5,020 nucleotides of DNA, from the NCBI GenBank assembly GCA_028708055.1, contig JAQVZT010000212.1:1-5020 (forward strand), read 5' to 3'. The stretch is from Methanothrix sp. GTDB lineage: Archaea > Halobacteriota > Methanosarcinia > Methanotrichales > Methanotrichaceae. Both the position numbers and the translations under genes were made by a program. Positions 1 to 5,020 of this stretch are shown in pieces; the first letter of the stretch is position 1; each line of letters begins with the position of its first letter. Under the pieces are notes generated by a model. That model saw only the letters and a program-made list of their open reading frames with translations, made no database searches and was not told the origin of the DNA.

Positions 1-1
1 A

Positions 2-622
2 ACAACACGCAAATACGGTGGCACCGGTCTGGGTCTGGACATATCCCGGCAGCTCGCCGAGCTGATGGGAGGAAAGATCAGCTTGGAAAGCGAAGACGGC
101 AAAGGGTCCACCTTCTGGTTCACAGCGGTATTTGAGAGGCAGCCAGCCGGAGCAGATAAGAAATTTGCCGAAATTGTGGGAAAAGGAGCGATGAAGCGTT
201 CTGACGCGAGGCCTATCATTTCTGAAAACGACAAGCTCAAGATGCGCATCCTGGTAGTGGAGGATAATCCTGTAAACCAGAAAGTGGCCCAATCCATGTT
301 GAATAAGATGGGGCTCTTATCAGATGTTGTGGCCAATGGTCTGGAAGCCGTCAATGCACTGCAGACCATTTCCTACGACCTGGTGCTAATGGACTGCATG
401 ATGCCCTTGATGGACGGTTTTGAAGCCACAAGAGCAATTCGCCGGCAAGAATCGAAGAGGCAAAACCCGCCTATTCCCATCATTGCCATGACTGCTTTCG
501 CCATGCGAGGAGACAAAGATAAGTGCATTCTTGCCGGGATGAATGATTTCATGGCCAAACCCATCCAGAAAAAAGAATTGGCAGAACTGCTTGCCAGGTG
601 GCTGTCAATAACCATTGTCTAA
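2..622 (+). CDS. Hybrid histidine kinase, C-terminal part (HATPase end plus receiver), 5' truncated by window
   Basis: The reading frame is open from base 2, so this is the 3' end of a longer gene. About 206 residues are visible. The first ~40 are the end of a HATPase_c domain: the G2 ATP-lid box reads GGTGLGL at bases 17-37, followed by ISRQLAELMGGKISLES and the closing GSTFWFTAVF strand typical of BarA/EvgS-like hybrid kinases. A linker of about 40 residues leads to a complete receiver domain starting near base 242. It has the acidic pair in VVEDN (bases 257-268), the phospho-acceptor Asp at 392-394 in LVLMDCMMP, the switch Thr at 491-493 (AMTAF) and the conserved Lys at 557-559 (MAKPI). 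No Hpt domain follows; the protein ends 18 residues after this Lys. The expected role is autophosphorylation on an upstream His and transfer to this Asp, as part of a phosphorelay. The sensor and dimerisation parts lie outside the window, so signal and membrane topology are unknown. An internal ATG at 242 has no clear ribosome binding site, so a separate receiver gene is unlikely. Confidence 0.93.
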   Translation, partial: TTRKYGGTGLGLDISRQLAELMGGKISLESEDGKGSTFWFTAVFERQPAGADKKFAEIVGKGAMKRSDARPIISENDKLKMRILVVEDNPVNQKVAQSMLNKMGLLSDVVANGLEAVNALQTISYDLVLMDCMMPLMDGFEATRAIRRQESKRQNPPIPIIAMTAFAMRGDKDKCILAGMNDFMAKPIQKKELAELLARWLSITIV

Positions 623-637
623 TCGATAAGATAATCA
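621..637 (+). promoter_or_regulatory. Shared upstream motif, copy 1 (AATCGATAA-NN-TAATCA)
   Basis: This 17-base block is repeated at 2615-2631 with only the two middle bases changed (GA here, AC there). It sits 63 nt before the TTG start of the first PAS kinase; the second copy sits 65 nt before the TTG of the second. Here it overlaps the TAA stop of the hybrid kinase (620-622). It contains an ATCGAT palindrome core. It could be a promoter or operator element kept in both leaders, or simply the left edge of the duplicated segment. Function is inferred; only the match is observed. Confidence 0.45.
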
Positions 638-668
638 CCTGAAAGTTCCAATACCTTATTACCCCTGG

Positions 669-676
669 AAAGAAGG
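669..676 (+). promoter_or_regulatory. Ribosome binding site deciding the TTG start of the first PAS kinase
   Basis: AAAGAAGG ends 7 nt before the TTG at 684. The same AAAGAAGGCC block lies at the same distance from the TTG of the second PAS kinase. This conservation supports TTG initiation in both genes, because the first in-frame ATG of this gene lies about 50 codons downstream, inside the conserved region. Confidence 0.7.
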
Positions 677-683
677 CCCACAA

Positions 684-2042
684 TTGAATAGCCAAGACCA
701 CCGATCTGCAGACGCAAAACCTTCAACAGGCTCTGGAAATCTTCTGCGGGAGCGGGCCGAAGAGATTGCCCGAGAAAAAGAGCCACCGTCGCCAATAAAC
801 CTTGATAGCCTGCAGCCCGAAGAAACCAGGCAGATGCTCCATGAACTTCGAGTGCATCAGATTGAGCTGGAGATGCAAAACGAAGAGCTGCGCAGGGCGC
901 TGATGGAACTGGACAATGTGAGAGCCCGCTACTTCGATCTGTACGACCTGGCGCCGGTCGGCTATTGCACCATAAGCGAAAAAGGTCTGATCCAGGAGGT
1001 CAACCTAACCGCCGCCACCTTGCTTGCCGTGTCCCGAAGCACCCTGGTCAAGCAGCCTCTATCCCGGTTCATTTACAAGGATGATCAGGACATCTACTAC
1101 CTACACAGAAAACTGCTTTTTGAAACAGGTGTGCCGCAGGTGTGCGAGCTGCGAATGGGGAAAACGGATGCTTCAACGTTCTGGGCGCGGCTGGAGGCTG
1201 CTGCTGGGCAGAATACAGACAGTGAACGGATATGTCGCGTCACTATAAGCGACATCACCGTATGCAAGCAGACGAGCCTGGCACTTGAAAAGTATTCTGG
1301 ACATCTCGAGGAGCTGGTCGAAGAGCGTACAAAACAACTCCAGCAAGCAGTCCGCCTGGCAGCCCTAGGTGAGATTGCCGCCATGATTGGCCATGACCTT
1401 AGAAACCCTCTTCAGGTTATAATATCTATGGTATTTTTGGCCAAGGAGATGTTGACTTCGGCAGACATTCTTCCGCTAGAGGGTCGGCTCAGCGTTGCCG
1501 AGATCCTCGATGATATCGAGAATAGCTGCATCTATATGAACAAGATTGTATCCGATCTCCAGGATTATGCAGGACCGCTGAATTTGGAATTATCTAAAAC
1601 AGATATCCATCAGCTAATCCGCGATGCACTATCGATTTTAGAAATTCCGGATGGTGTTAAAACTTATATTGAAGTGGAGGATGAATTACCAGAGATGATC
1701 ATCGATCCGGAAAAGATCAAACGGTTGATTGTGAACCTGGTCAACAACTCGATCCAGTCCATGCCTAATGGAGGTCAAATAACGATAAAAACCATCCGTA
1801 AAGGAGGATCGGTGGTCTTGACTATCAGAGATGATGGAGTGGGCATACCTGAGGAGAACATAGCAAAACTATTCTTACCACTATTCACCACCAAGCCCAA
1901 AGGCATTGGTTTAGGGCTGGCTATCTGCAAACGTATGGTTGAGGCCCACAGAGGAAATATAGTAATTGCCAGCAAGGTGAACGCAGGAACTGAAGCAATT
2001 ATTGAGATACCGCAGGATGAGGAAACATGTACGAGAAGTTGA
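684..2042 (+). CDS. Soluble PAS-domain sensor histidine kinase (coiled coil-PAS-HisKA-HATPase)
   Basis: The 452-residue protein starts at TTG, chosen because of the ribosome binding site at 669-676 and because conserved sequence begins right after it. Residues ~53-82 form a charged coiled coil (HELRVHQIELEMQNEELRR). Residues ~84-192 are a PAS domain running from RYFDLYDLAPVGY to SDIT. A second helical linker (HLEELVEERTKQLQQA) follows. The dimerisation and phospho-acceptor domain carries His237 in GHDLRNPLQ. The ATP-binding domain has an N-box (NLVNNSIQSM, Asn351/354/355), a G1 box (DDGVGI, Asp383/384), an F-box-like LFLPLFTTKPKG and a G2 box GIGLGL near residue 407. All kinase motifs look intact. 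No signal peptide or membrane segment is visible, so it should sense a cytosolic cue through PAS; the ligand is unknown. Its end overlaps the next receiver gene by 16 nt, which makes that receiver its probable partner. The N-terminal module is a duplicate of the one at 2680; the kinase core is not. Base composition falls from about 58% GC in 901-960 to about 38% in 1621-1680. Confidence 0.95.
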   Translation: MNSQDHRSADAKPSTGSGNLLRERAEEIAREKEPPSPINLDSLQPEETRQMLHELRVHQIELEMQNEELRRALMELDNVRARYFDLYDLAPVGYCTISEKGLIQEVNLTAATLLAVSRSTLVKQPLSRFIYKDDQDIYYLHRKLLFETGVPQVCELRMGKTDASTFWARLEAAAGQNTDSERICRVTISDITVCKQTSLALEKYSGHLEELVEERTKQLQQAVRLAALGEIAAMIGHDLRNPLQVIISMVFLAKEMLTSADILPLEGRLSVAEILDDIENSCIYMNKIVSDLQDYAGPLNLELSKTDIHQLIRDALSILEIPDGVKTYIEVEDELPEMIIDPEKIKRLIVNLVNNSIQSMPNGGQITIKTIRKGGSVVLTIRDDGVGIPEENIAKLFLPLFTTKPKGIGLGLAICKRMVEAHRGNIVIASKVNAGTEAIIEIPQDEETCTRS

Positions 2043-2470
2043 TACTTGTAGTCGACGATGATAAGGGAATTCTCAAAAGCTTTTCAGCCATTCTGGAACT
2101 CAAAGGATACAGGGTAAGCACCGCCGAATGCGGCCACGAAGCCATAGAGAAAGATCAAGCCAACTACTATAACATGGCGTTGATAGATATCAAGCTTCCG
2201 GATTTGAACGGGACCGAACTGTTAAATGAGTTTCACCAAATTAATCCAGATACAAAGAAAATTATAATTACAGGTTATGCCACACTGGAAAATGCCATCG
2301 AATCTCTGAATAGGGGAGCAGATGGATATCTAGTTAAGCCAGTAACCCCAGGAAAGCTGCTGAGCTGTGTCGCGAATAAATTAAAGGAACAAGAAGTTGA
2401 GAACGAGCTGAAAGAGGGTATAGTGAATGATCTGCTAAGAGCCAAGAATGGGATTAAAAATCGACTCTGA
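2027..2470 (+). CDS. Stand-alone response regulator receiver protein
   Basis: The 147-residue protein is a single receiver domain (residues ~4-122) with a charged helical tail. Key residues are present: the acidic cluster in VVDDDKG, phospho-acceptor Asp54 in ALIDIKLPDLNG, Thr82 in IIITGYA and Lys104 in YLVKPVT. The IIITGYATLENAIESLNRGADGYLVKP block resembles receivers of NtrC/AtoC regulators, but no AAA+ or HTH domain follows. The ATG lies 4 nt after GGATGAGG (2015-2022) and within the end of the upstream kinase gene, overlapping it by 16 nt; this suggests translational coupling and a cognate pair. With no output domain, it probably works by phosphotransfer or protein contact. The same frame stays open after the TGA for 50 more codons (to TAA at 2621-2623), so the protein may once have had a longer tail. 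That extension is inference. Confidence 0.93.
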   Translation: MYEKLILVVDDDKGILKSFSAILELKGYRVSTAECGHEAIEKDQANYYNMALIDIKLPDLNGTELLNEFHQINPDTKKIIITGYATLENAIESLNRGADGYLVKPVTPGKLLSCVANKLKEQEVENELKEGIVNDLLRAKNGIKNRL

Positions 2471-2623
2471 AGAGAAATTAAAAGCTTTGAAAACCGAAAG
2501 CAAAGAAACTGGCCAGTTAGACAAAAGACAAAAGCAGCTATAGATGCGACCAAGACATTCTATGAGGCAGTAGAAAAGGCCCGCAAGCTGAAAAGCCTGG
2601 CATTCTCATCATTGAATCGATAA
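2448..2623 (+). pseudogene. Possible frameshifted small gene or lost tail of the receiver gene
   Basis: The 209 nt between the receiver stop (2470) and the next start (2680) hold coding-like sequence in two frames. One frame opens at ATG 2448, overlaps the receiver gene by 23 nt and runs 31 codons to TAG at 2541-2543; its peptide is Lys/Glu-rich (KLKALKTESKETGQLDKRQK). The second frame is the receiver's own, open from 2471 to TAA 2621-2623, and its second half (KAAIDATKTFYEAVEKARKL) looks helical. A -1 shift near 2525-2540, where A-rich runs occur, would join the two into one ~57-residue helical protein. Alternatively the receiver once read through its TGA. The 31-codon frame has only a weak ribosome binding site. 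I recognise no family. The sequence could also be plain spacer. Confidence 0.3.
2507..2518. repeat. 12-bp perfect palindrome in the intergenic region
   Basis: AACTGGCCAGTT is fully self-complementary, without a spacer. It lies 36 nt after the receiver stop and 161 nt before the next kinase start. The absence of a loop argues against an RNA terminator. It could be a protein-binding site, but a chance palindrome is possible in 209 nt of spacer. Confidence 0.3.
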
Positions 2624-2631
2624 ACTAATCA
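2615..2631 (+). promoter_or_regulatory. Shared upstream motif, copy 2 (AATCGATAA-NN-TAATCA)
   Basis: This matches 621-637 in 15 of 17 bases, with AC in place of GA in the centre. It lies 65 nt before the TTG start of the second PAS kinase. The TAA inside it (2621-2623) closes the open frame that continues from the receiver gene, so in both copies the motif coincides with the end of an upstream reading frame. Downstream, AAATATCT and TACTATAC (2644-2662) are AT-rich and might belong to a promoter, but neither fits a clear archaeal or bacterial consensus. Confidence 0.45.
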
Positions 2632-2664
2632 TCGAGCAGTTCAAATATCTTTGTTACTATACGC

Positions 2665-2672
2665 AAAGAAGG
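2665..2672 (+). promoter_or_regulatory. Ribosome binding site deciding the TTG start of the second PAS kinase
   Basis: AAAGAAGG ends 7 nt before the TTG at 2680, exactly as in the first PAS kinase. The full identical block is AAAGAAGGCC (2665-2674). It supports TTG over any downstream start. Confidence 0.7.
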
Positions 2673-2679
2673 CCTACCA

Positions 2680-4377
2680 TTGACCAGCAAGGACGCACTA
2701 TCTTCAGATGCCGCCCCTTCGAATTGCCCGCATAAACTTCTACGTGAGCACGCCGAAGAGGCCCTCCGGGGAAAAGCGATCTCTCCGCCTGAAGGCCAGG
2801 AAACCTTCTCGCTCCATGAAATCCGGCAGATACTCCATGAACTTCGCGTGCATCAGATCGAACTGGAGATGCAAAACGAAGAGCTGCGCCGGACTCAGGT
2901 GGAATTGGACAATGTGCGGGCCCGCTACTTCGACCTGTACGACCTGGCGCCGGTCGGCTATTGCACCATCAGCGAAAACGGGCTGATCCAGGAGGCCAAC
3001 CTCACCGCAGCCACCATGTTTGGCGAGGCCCGCAGCACGCTGGTCAAGCAGCCCTTTTCCCGGTCCATCCACATGGATAATCAGGATATCTACTATGAGC
3101 ACAAAAAACAGCTTTTTGAGACGGGCGCGCCGCAGGTGTGCGAGCTGCGAATGCTGAAAAGGGACGCTGCTACATTCTGGGCACGACTGGAAGCTACGAA
3201 GGGGCAAGATGCAGACGGAGCACTGTTGTGTCGCGTCGTTGTGAGCGACATTACTGAGAGCAAGCAGACTGAAGAGGTGCTCATCTTCAACAATATCATC
3301 CTGCGTACACAGCAGGAGTCGTCCATTGACGGAATACTTGTGGTGGATGAAAATGGCGGAATACTATCCTATAACCAGCGTTTTGTTGACCTGTGGGGCA
3401 TCTCGCTCGATGTTATCGATTCAAAATCCGACGAGCGTACGCTACAGTCTTTGAGGGATAAAATGGCAAATCCCAAAGAATTCGCCGTCAAAGGAATAAA
3501 CCCCCCAGAAGTCCGGGATGAAATATGCAGGGATGAGATCGTTCTGAAAGACGGCAGGTCGCTGGACTGTTACTCTGCCCCGATGATTGGAGCAAACGGA
3601 AAATACTATGGCAGAGTGCAGTATTTCCGCGACATCACCGAGCGTAAGCGTGCTGAGGAAGTGCTGCTCAAGAAGTCGGAAGATCTGGCAAGGTCCAATG
3701 CCGACCTGGCGCAGTTCGCCTATATCGCCTCTCACGATCTGCAAGAGCCGCTTCGCACAATAACACGCTTTGTACAGCTTCTGGAGAAGCGCTATCATGG
3801 AAAGCTAGACCAGGATGCAGACGAGTTCATAGGCTATATCGTAAGCGGAACGAAACGAATGCAGCAGCTCATTAACGATCTATTGACATATTCAAGGATA
3901 GACACGAGGAGAGATCCGCTATGCCCCATGAAAATGGAAGATGCGGTGCAAAGTGCTATACAATATCTTAAGTATGTTATAGAAGAAACAAAAGGGACGA
4001 TTAAATATGGTCTACTGCCATCAATCATTGCGGATGAACAGCAAATGACTCAATTAGTTACAAATATTCTCGGAAATGCCCTGAAATTTCATGGAGAAGA
4101 AGCTCCCAGGATAGAGATATCCGCCGCCCTAAAAGGAAATGATTGGATCTTTTCAGTTCGAGACAATGGCATAGGAATTGACCCCCAATACAAAGATCGC
4201 ATATTTGAGATATTTCAGCGTCTCCATACCCGTGAGGAGTACTCGGGCACAGGCATTGGCCTGGCCATCGCCAAGAAGATAGTAGAACGACACGGTGGTC
4301 GCATATGGGTGGAGTCTGAGCCGGGGGAAGGCTCCACATTCAAATTCACTCTGCCCGTAGAAGCAAAAAATGCCTGA
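2680..4377 (+). CDS. Soluble PAS-PAS sensor histidine kinase
   Basis: The 565-residue protein starts at TTG with the ribosome binding site at 2665-2672. Residues ~53-82 are a coiled coil and ~84-192 a PAS domain, both duplicated from the kinase at 684. A second PAS domain covers ~205-320 (SSIDGILVVDENGGILSYN to FRDITERKRAEE). The HisKA domain (~335-402) carries His352 in ASHDLQEPLRTITRFVQLL, the form seen in phytochrome-like and other soluble bacterial and archaeal kinases. The ATP-binding domain (~440-562) has an N-box (NILGNALKFHG, Asn462/466), a G1 box (DNGIGI, Asp495), an F-box (IFEIFQRLH) and a G2 box GTGIGLAIAKKIVERHGG from Gly523. All catalytic motifs are intact. There is no signal peptide or membrane segment. 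The PAS ligand cannot be told. An Rcp1-type receiver follows after 30 nt; kinases with this HisKA type are often paired with such receivers, so it is the likely partner. Composition is uneven: about 63% GC in 2941-3000 and 32% in 3961-4020. Confidence 0.95.
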   Translation: MTSKDALSSDAAPSNCPHKLLREHAEEALRGKAISPPEGQETFSLHEIRQILHELRVHQIELEMQNEELRRTQVELDNVRARYFDLYDLAPVGYCTISENGLIQEANLTAATMFGEARSTLVKQPFSRSIHMDNQDIYYEHKKQLFETGAPQVCELRMLKRDAATFWARLEATKGQDADGALLCRVVVSDITESKQTEEVLIFNNIILRTQQESSIDGILVVDENGGILSYNQRFVDLWGISLDVIDSKSDERTLQSLRDKMANPKEFAVKGINPPEVRDEICRDEIVLKDGRSLDCYSAPMIGANGKYYGRVQYFRDITERKRAEEVLLKKSEDLARSNADLAQFAYIASHDLQEPLRTITRFVQLLEKRYHGKLDQDADEFIGYIVSGTKRMQQLINDLLTYSRIDTRRDPLCPMKMEDAVQSAIQYLKYVIEETKGTIKYGLLPSIIADEQQMTQLVTNILGNALKFHGEEAPRIEISAALKGNDWIFSVRDNGIGIDPQYKDRIFEIFQRLHTREEYSGTGIGLAIAKKIVERHGGRIWVESEPGEGSTFKFTLPVEAKNA

Positions 4378-4407
4378 GGGATCCTTACAGAGGTAAAGGG
4401 AGATTAA

Positions 4408-4854
4408 ATGGAAATTCTACTGGTAGAAGATAACCCGGCTGATGCGCGTCTGACCGAGCTGGCGCTCAGAGATGAGAAAAATCACATCAAACTTAGCATT
4501 GCCAGAGACGGAGTGGAAGCGCTGGCCTTTTTGCGCAAGGAGGGAATTTATGCCCAGTCCAAGAGCCCCGACTTCATATTGCTCGACCTTAATCTCCCCA
4601 AAAAAGACGGACGGGAGGTGCTTAGGGAGATTAAGGGCGATGCTAGGATCAAACACATTCCTGTGGCGATCTTGACCACCTCTGATGCCGAGAGTGACAT
4701 TTTGTACTCATACAGGATGCAAGCCAGTTGCTATCTGGTCAAACCGCTGGAACTGGATAGGTTCATAGAAATGATGAATTCCATAAAGAGGTTCTGGCTG
4801 GATATGGCCAGGCTGCCCCGGAGAGATGAGATACGTGAACCGGAATATCATTAA
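4408..4854 (+). CDS. Rcp1-type stand-alone response regulator
   Basis: This 148-residue protein is one receiver domain of the Rcp1-like class (cyanobacterial phytochrome response regulator type). Features are LLVEDNPADARLTELAL with the acidic residues near the start, an extended loop between helix 2 and strand 3 (FLRKEGIYAQSKSPDF), phospho-acceptor Asp60 in FILLDLNLPKKDGREVL, Thr90/91 in AILTTSDAE, Lys112 in CYLVKPLELD and a C-terminal helix with an aromatic residue (IKRFWLDMARLP). The length is usual for the family. The ATG is 5 nt after GGGAG (4398-4402), and the gene starts 30 nt after the PAS-PAS kinase, so the two probably form one transcription unit. No output domain is present; family members act as phosphate acceptors or shuttles. 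Its last ~29 nt overlap the next reading frame. Confidence 0.94.
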   Translation: MEILLVEDNPADARLTELALRDEKNHIKLSIARDGVEALAFLRKEGIYAQSKSPDFILLDLNLPKKDGREVLREIKGDARIKHIPVAILTTSDAESDILYSYRMQASCYLVKPLELDRFIEMMNSIKRFWLDMARLPRRDEIREPEYH

Positions 4855-5020
4855 GGTTCTTCTAATTGAAGATAATGAGGTAGATGCGAGGCTTATCAGG
4901 GAGTATCTAAAGGATGCCTCGCGCTATGGAGAAAACGAAGCCTCCTCCACAATGTATGATTTGACATGGAAAAGTAGTATTTCTTCGGGGCTGCAATTCC
5001 TGAGCACAAACGATGTTGAC
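4826..5020 (+). CDS. Receiver-domain protein, N-terminal part, truncated by window end
   Basis: An open frame runs off the window. Its first residues (NRNIIKVLLIEDNEVDARLIREYLKDA) are a receiver strand 1 and helix 1, with the acidic Glu-Asp pair. The following YDLTWKSSISSGLQFLSTNDVD fits strand 2 and helix 2, just before the expected phospho-acceptor Asp, which lies outside. The start is uncertain. ATG at 4826 overlaps the previous gene by 29 nt but has only 2 nt between GGAG (4820-4823) and the start. GTG at 4835 overlaps by 20 nt with GGAG 11 nt upstream, and may be the real one. Receivers of this type are often the first domain of larger REC-PAS-kinase hybrids, but the rest is not visible. 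The overlap suggests co-translation with the Rcp1-type receiver. Confidence 0.85.
   Translation, partial: MRYVNRNIIKVLLIEDNEVDARLIREYLKDASRYGENEASSTMYDLTWKSSISSGLQFLSTNDVD

Larger units (their letters stand above)
621..1274 (+). repeat. Duplicated leader plus PAS module, copy 1
   Basis: This segment is paralogous to 2615-3270. The leader (621-683) aligns with the other leader with small gaps, and the first ~197 codons of the two kinase genes align with no indel: the HELRVHQ His is residue 53 and the Asp of the SDIT motif is residue 190 in both. From HELRVHQ to SDIT I count 108 identical residues of 140 (77%). One identical DNA tract runs 35 nt (939-973 versus 2935-2969). Similarity stops just after the KQT motif, where the two genes continue into different domains. 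Confidence 0.85.
2615..3270 (+). repeat. Duplicated leader plus PAS module, copy 2
   Basis: This is the partner of the segment at 621-1274, in direct orientation about 2.0 kb downstream. It covers the upstream motif, ribosome binding site, TTG start, coiled coil and PAS domain of the second kinase. The least conserved parts are the first ~45 codons and the region around residues 112-140; the coiled coil and the start of the PAS domain are nearly identical. After about residue 197 this copy continues into a second PAS domain, whereas copy 1 goes straight to a kinase core. Confidence 0.85.

Noticed and set aside
242..622. Separate receiver gene starting at an internal ATG
   Set aside because: There is no ribosome binding site. 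The frame is continuous with the HATPase end, which is the normal hybrid-kinase layout.
1097..1384. A 95-codon minus-strand frame
   Set aside because: It lies antisense to the PAS and linker region of the first kinase. The sequence is Ser/Arg/Cys-rich without domain character, as expected for a shadow frame.
2481..2506. Hairpin terminator after the receiver gene (GCTTT/AAAGC and CTTTG/CAAAG)
   Set aside because: The stems are only 5 bp, mutually exclusive and AT-rich, and no T-run follows.
2541..2543. TAG as a possible pyrrolysine codon in the 2448 frame, considered because a methanogen is possible
   Set aside because: Reading through leads after a few codons to another TAG and loses the helical pattern, whereas the receiver frame keeps coding character there. 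A frameshift explains the pattern better.
2633..2664. Promoter for the second PAS kinase (AAATATCT or TACTATAC)
   Set aside because: There is no -35 partner at the right spacing for a bacterial promoter and no good TATA/BRE for an archaeal one, so it is not listed as a feature.
2740..3207. A 155-codon open frame on the minus strand
   Set aside because: It lies wholly opposite the conserved coiled coil and PAS domain of the second kinase, in a GC-rich stretch where reverse-strand stops are rare. Its translation shows no recognisable domain.

Overview
The window is a dense, single-strand signal-transduction cluster. All five recognisable genes, plus a sixth entering at the 3' end, read left to right and encode two-component proteins. 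In order they are: the 3' end of a hybrid histidine kinase (HATPase tail plus receiver, 2-622); a PAS histidine kinase (684-2042); a stand-alone receiver overlapping it (2027-2470); a 209-nt gap holding a broken or very small reading frame; a PAS-PAS histidine kinase (2680-4377); an Rcp1-type stand-alone receiver (4408-4854); and the first ~65 residues of another receiver-containing protein (from about 4826 to beyond the window end). No RNA gene, insertion sequence, CRISPR array, integrase or DNA-binding output domain is visible.

The organism cannot be fixed from this window. Large sets of soluble PAS kinases with this N-terminal module (a HELRVHQIELEMQNEELRR coiled coil followed by RYFDLYDLAPVGY) and many output-less receivers are, from general knowledge, typical of methanogenic euryarchaea (Methanosarcinales/Methanomicrobiales types) and of anaerobic deltaproteobacteria. 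Shine-Dalgarno-like sites precede most starts. I see neither a convincing archaeal TATA/BRE nor a bacterial -35/-10 pair, so the domain of life stays open.

The most notable structure is an internal duplication. The first ~197 codons of the two PAS kinases align without an indel, and the similarity continues about 65 nt upstream. It covers an identical Shine-Dalgarno, a TTG start at the same spacing, and a shared AATCGATAA-NN-TAATCA motif at the far edge. The kinase cores attached to this module are different: HDLRNPLQ type in the first, HDLQEPLR type with an extra PAS in the second. The duplicated modules are GC-rich and parts of the kinase cores are AT-rich, as expected of mosaic genes.

Functionally, the cluster looks like a cytosolic phosphorelay set. 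The two soluble sensor kinases probably phosphorylate the adjacent stand-alone receivers, the first being translationally overlapped with its kinase. No transcription-factor output is seen, so the effect must pass to proteins outside the window or act by protein-protein contact.
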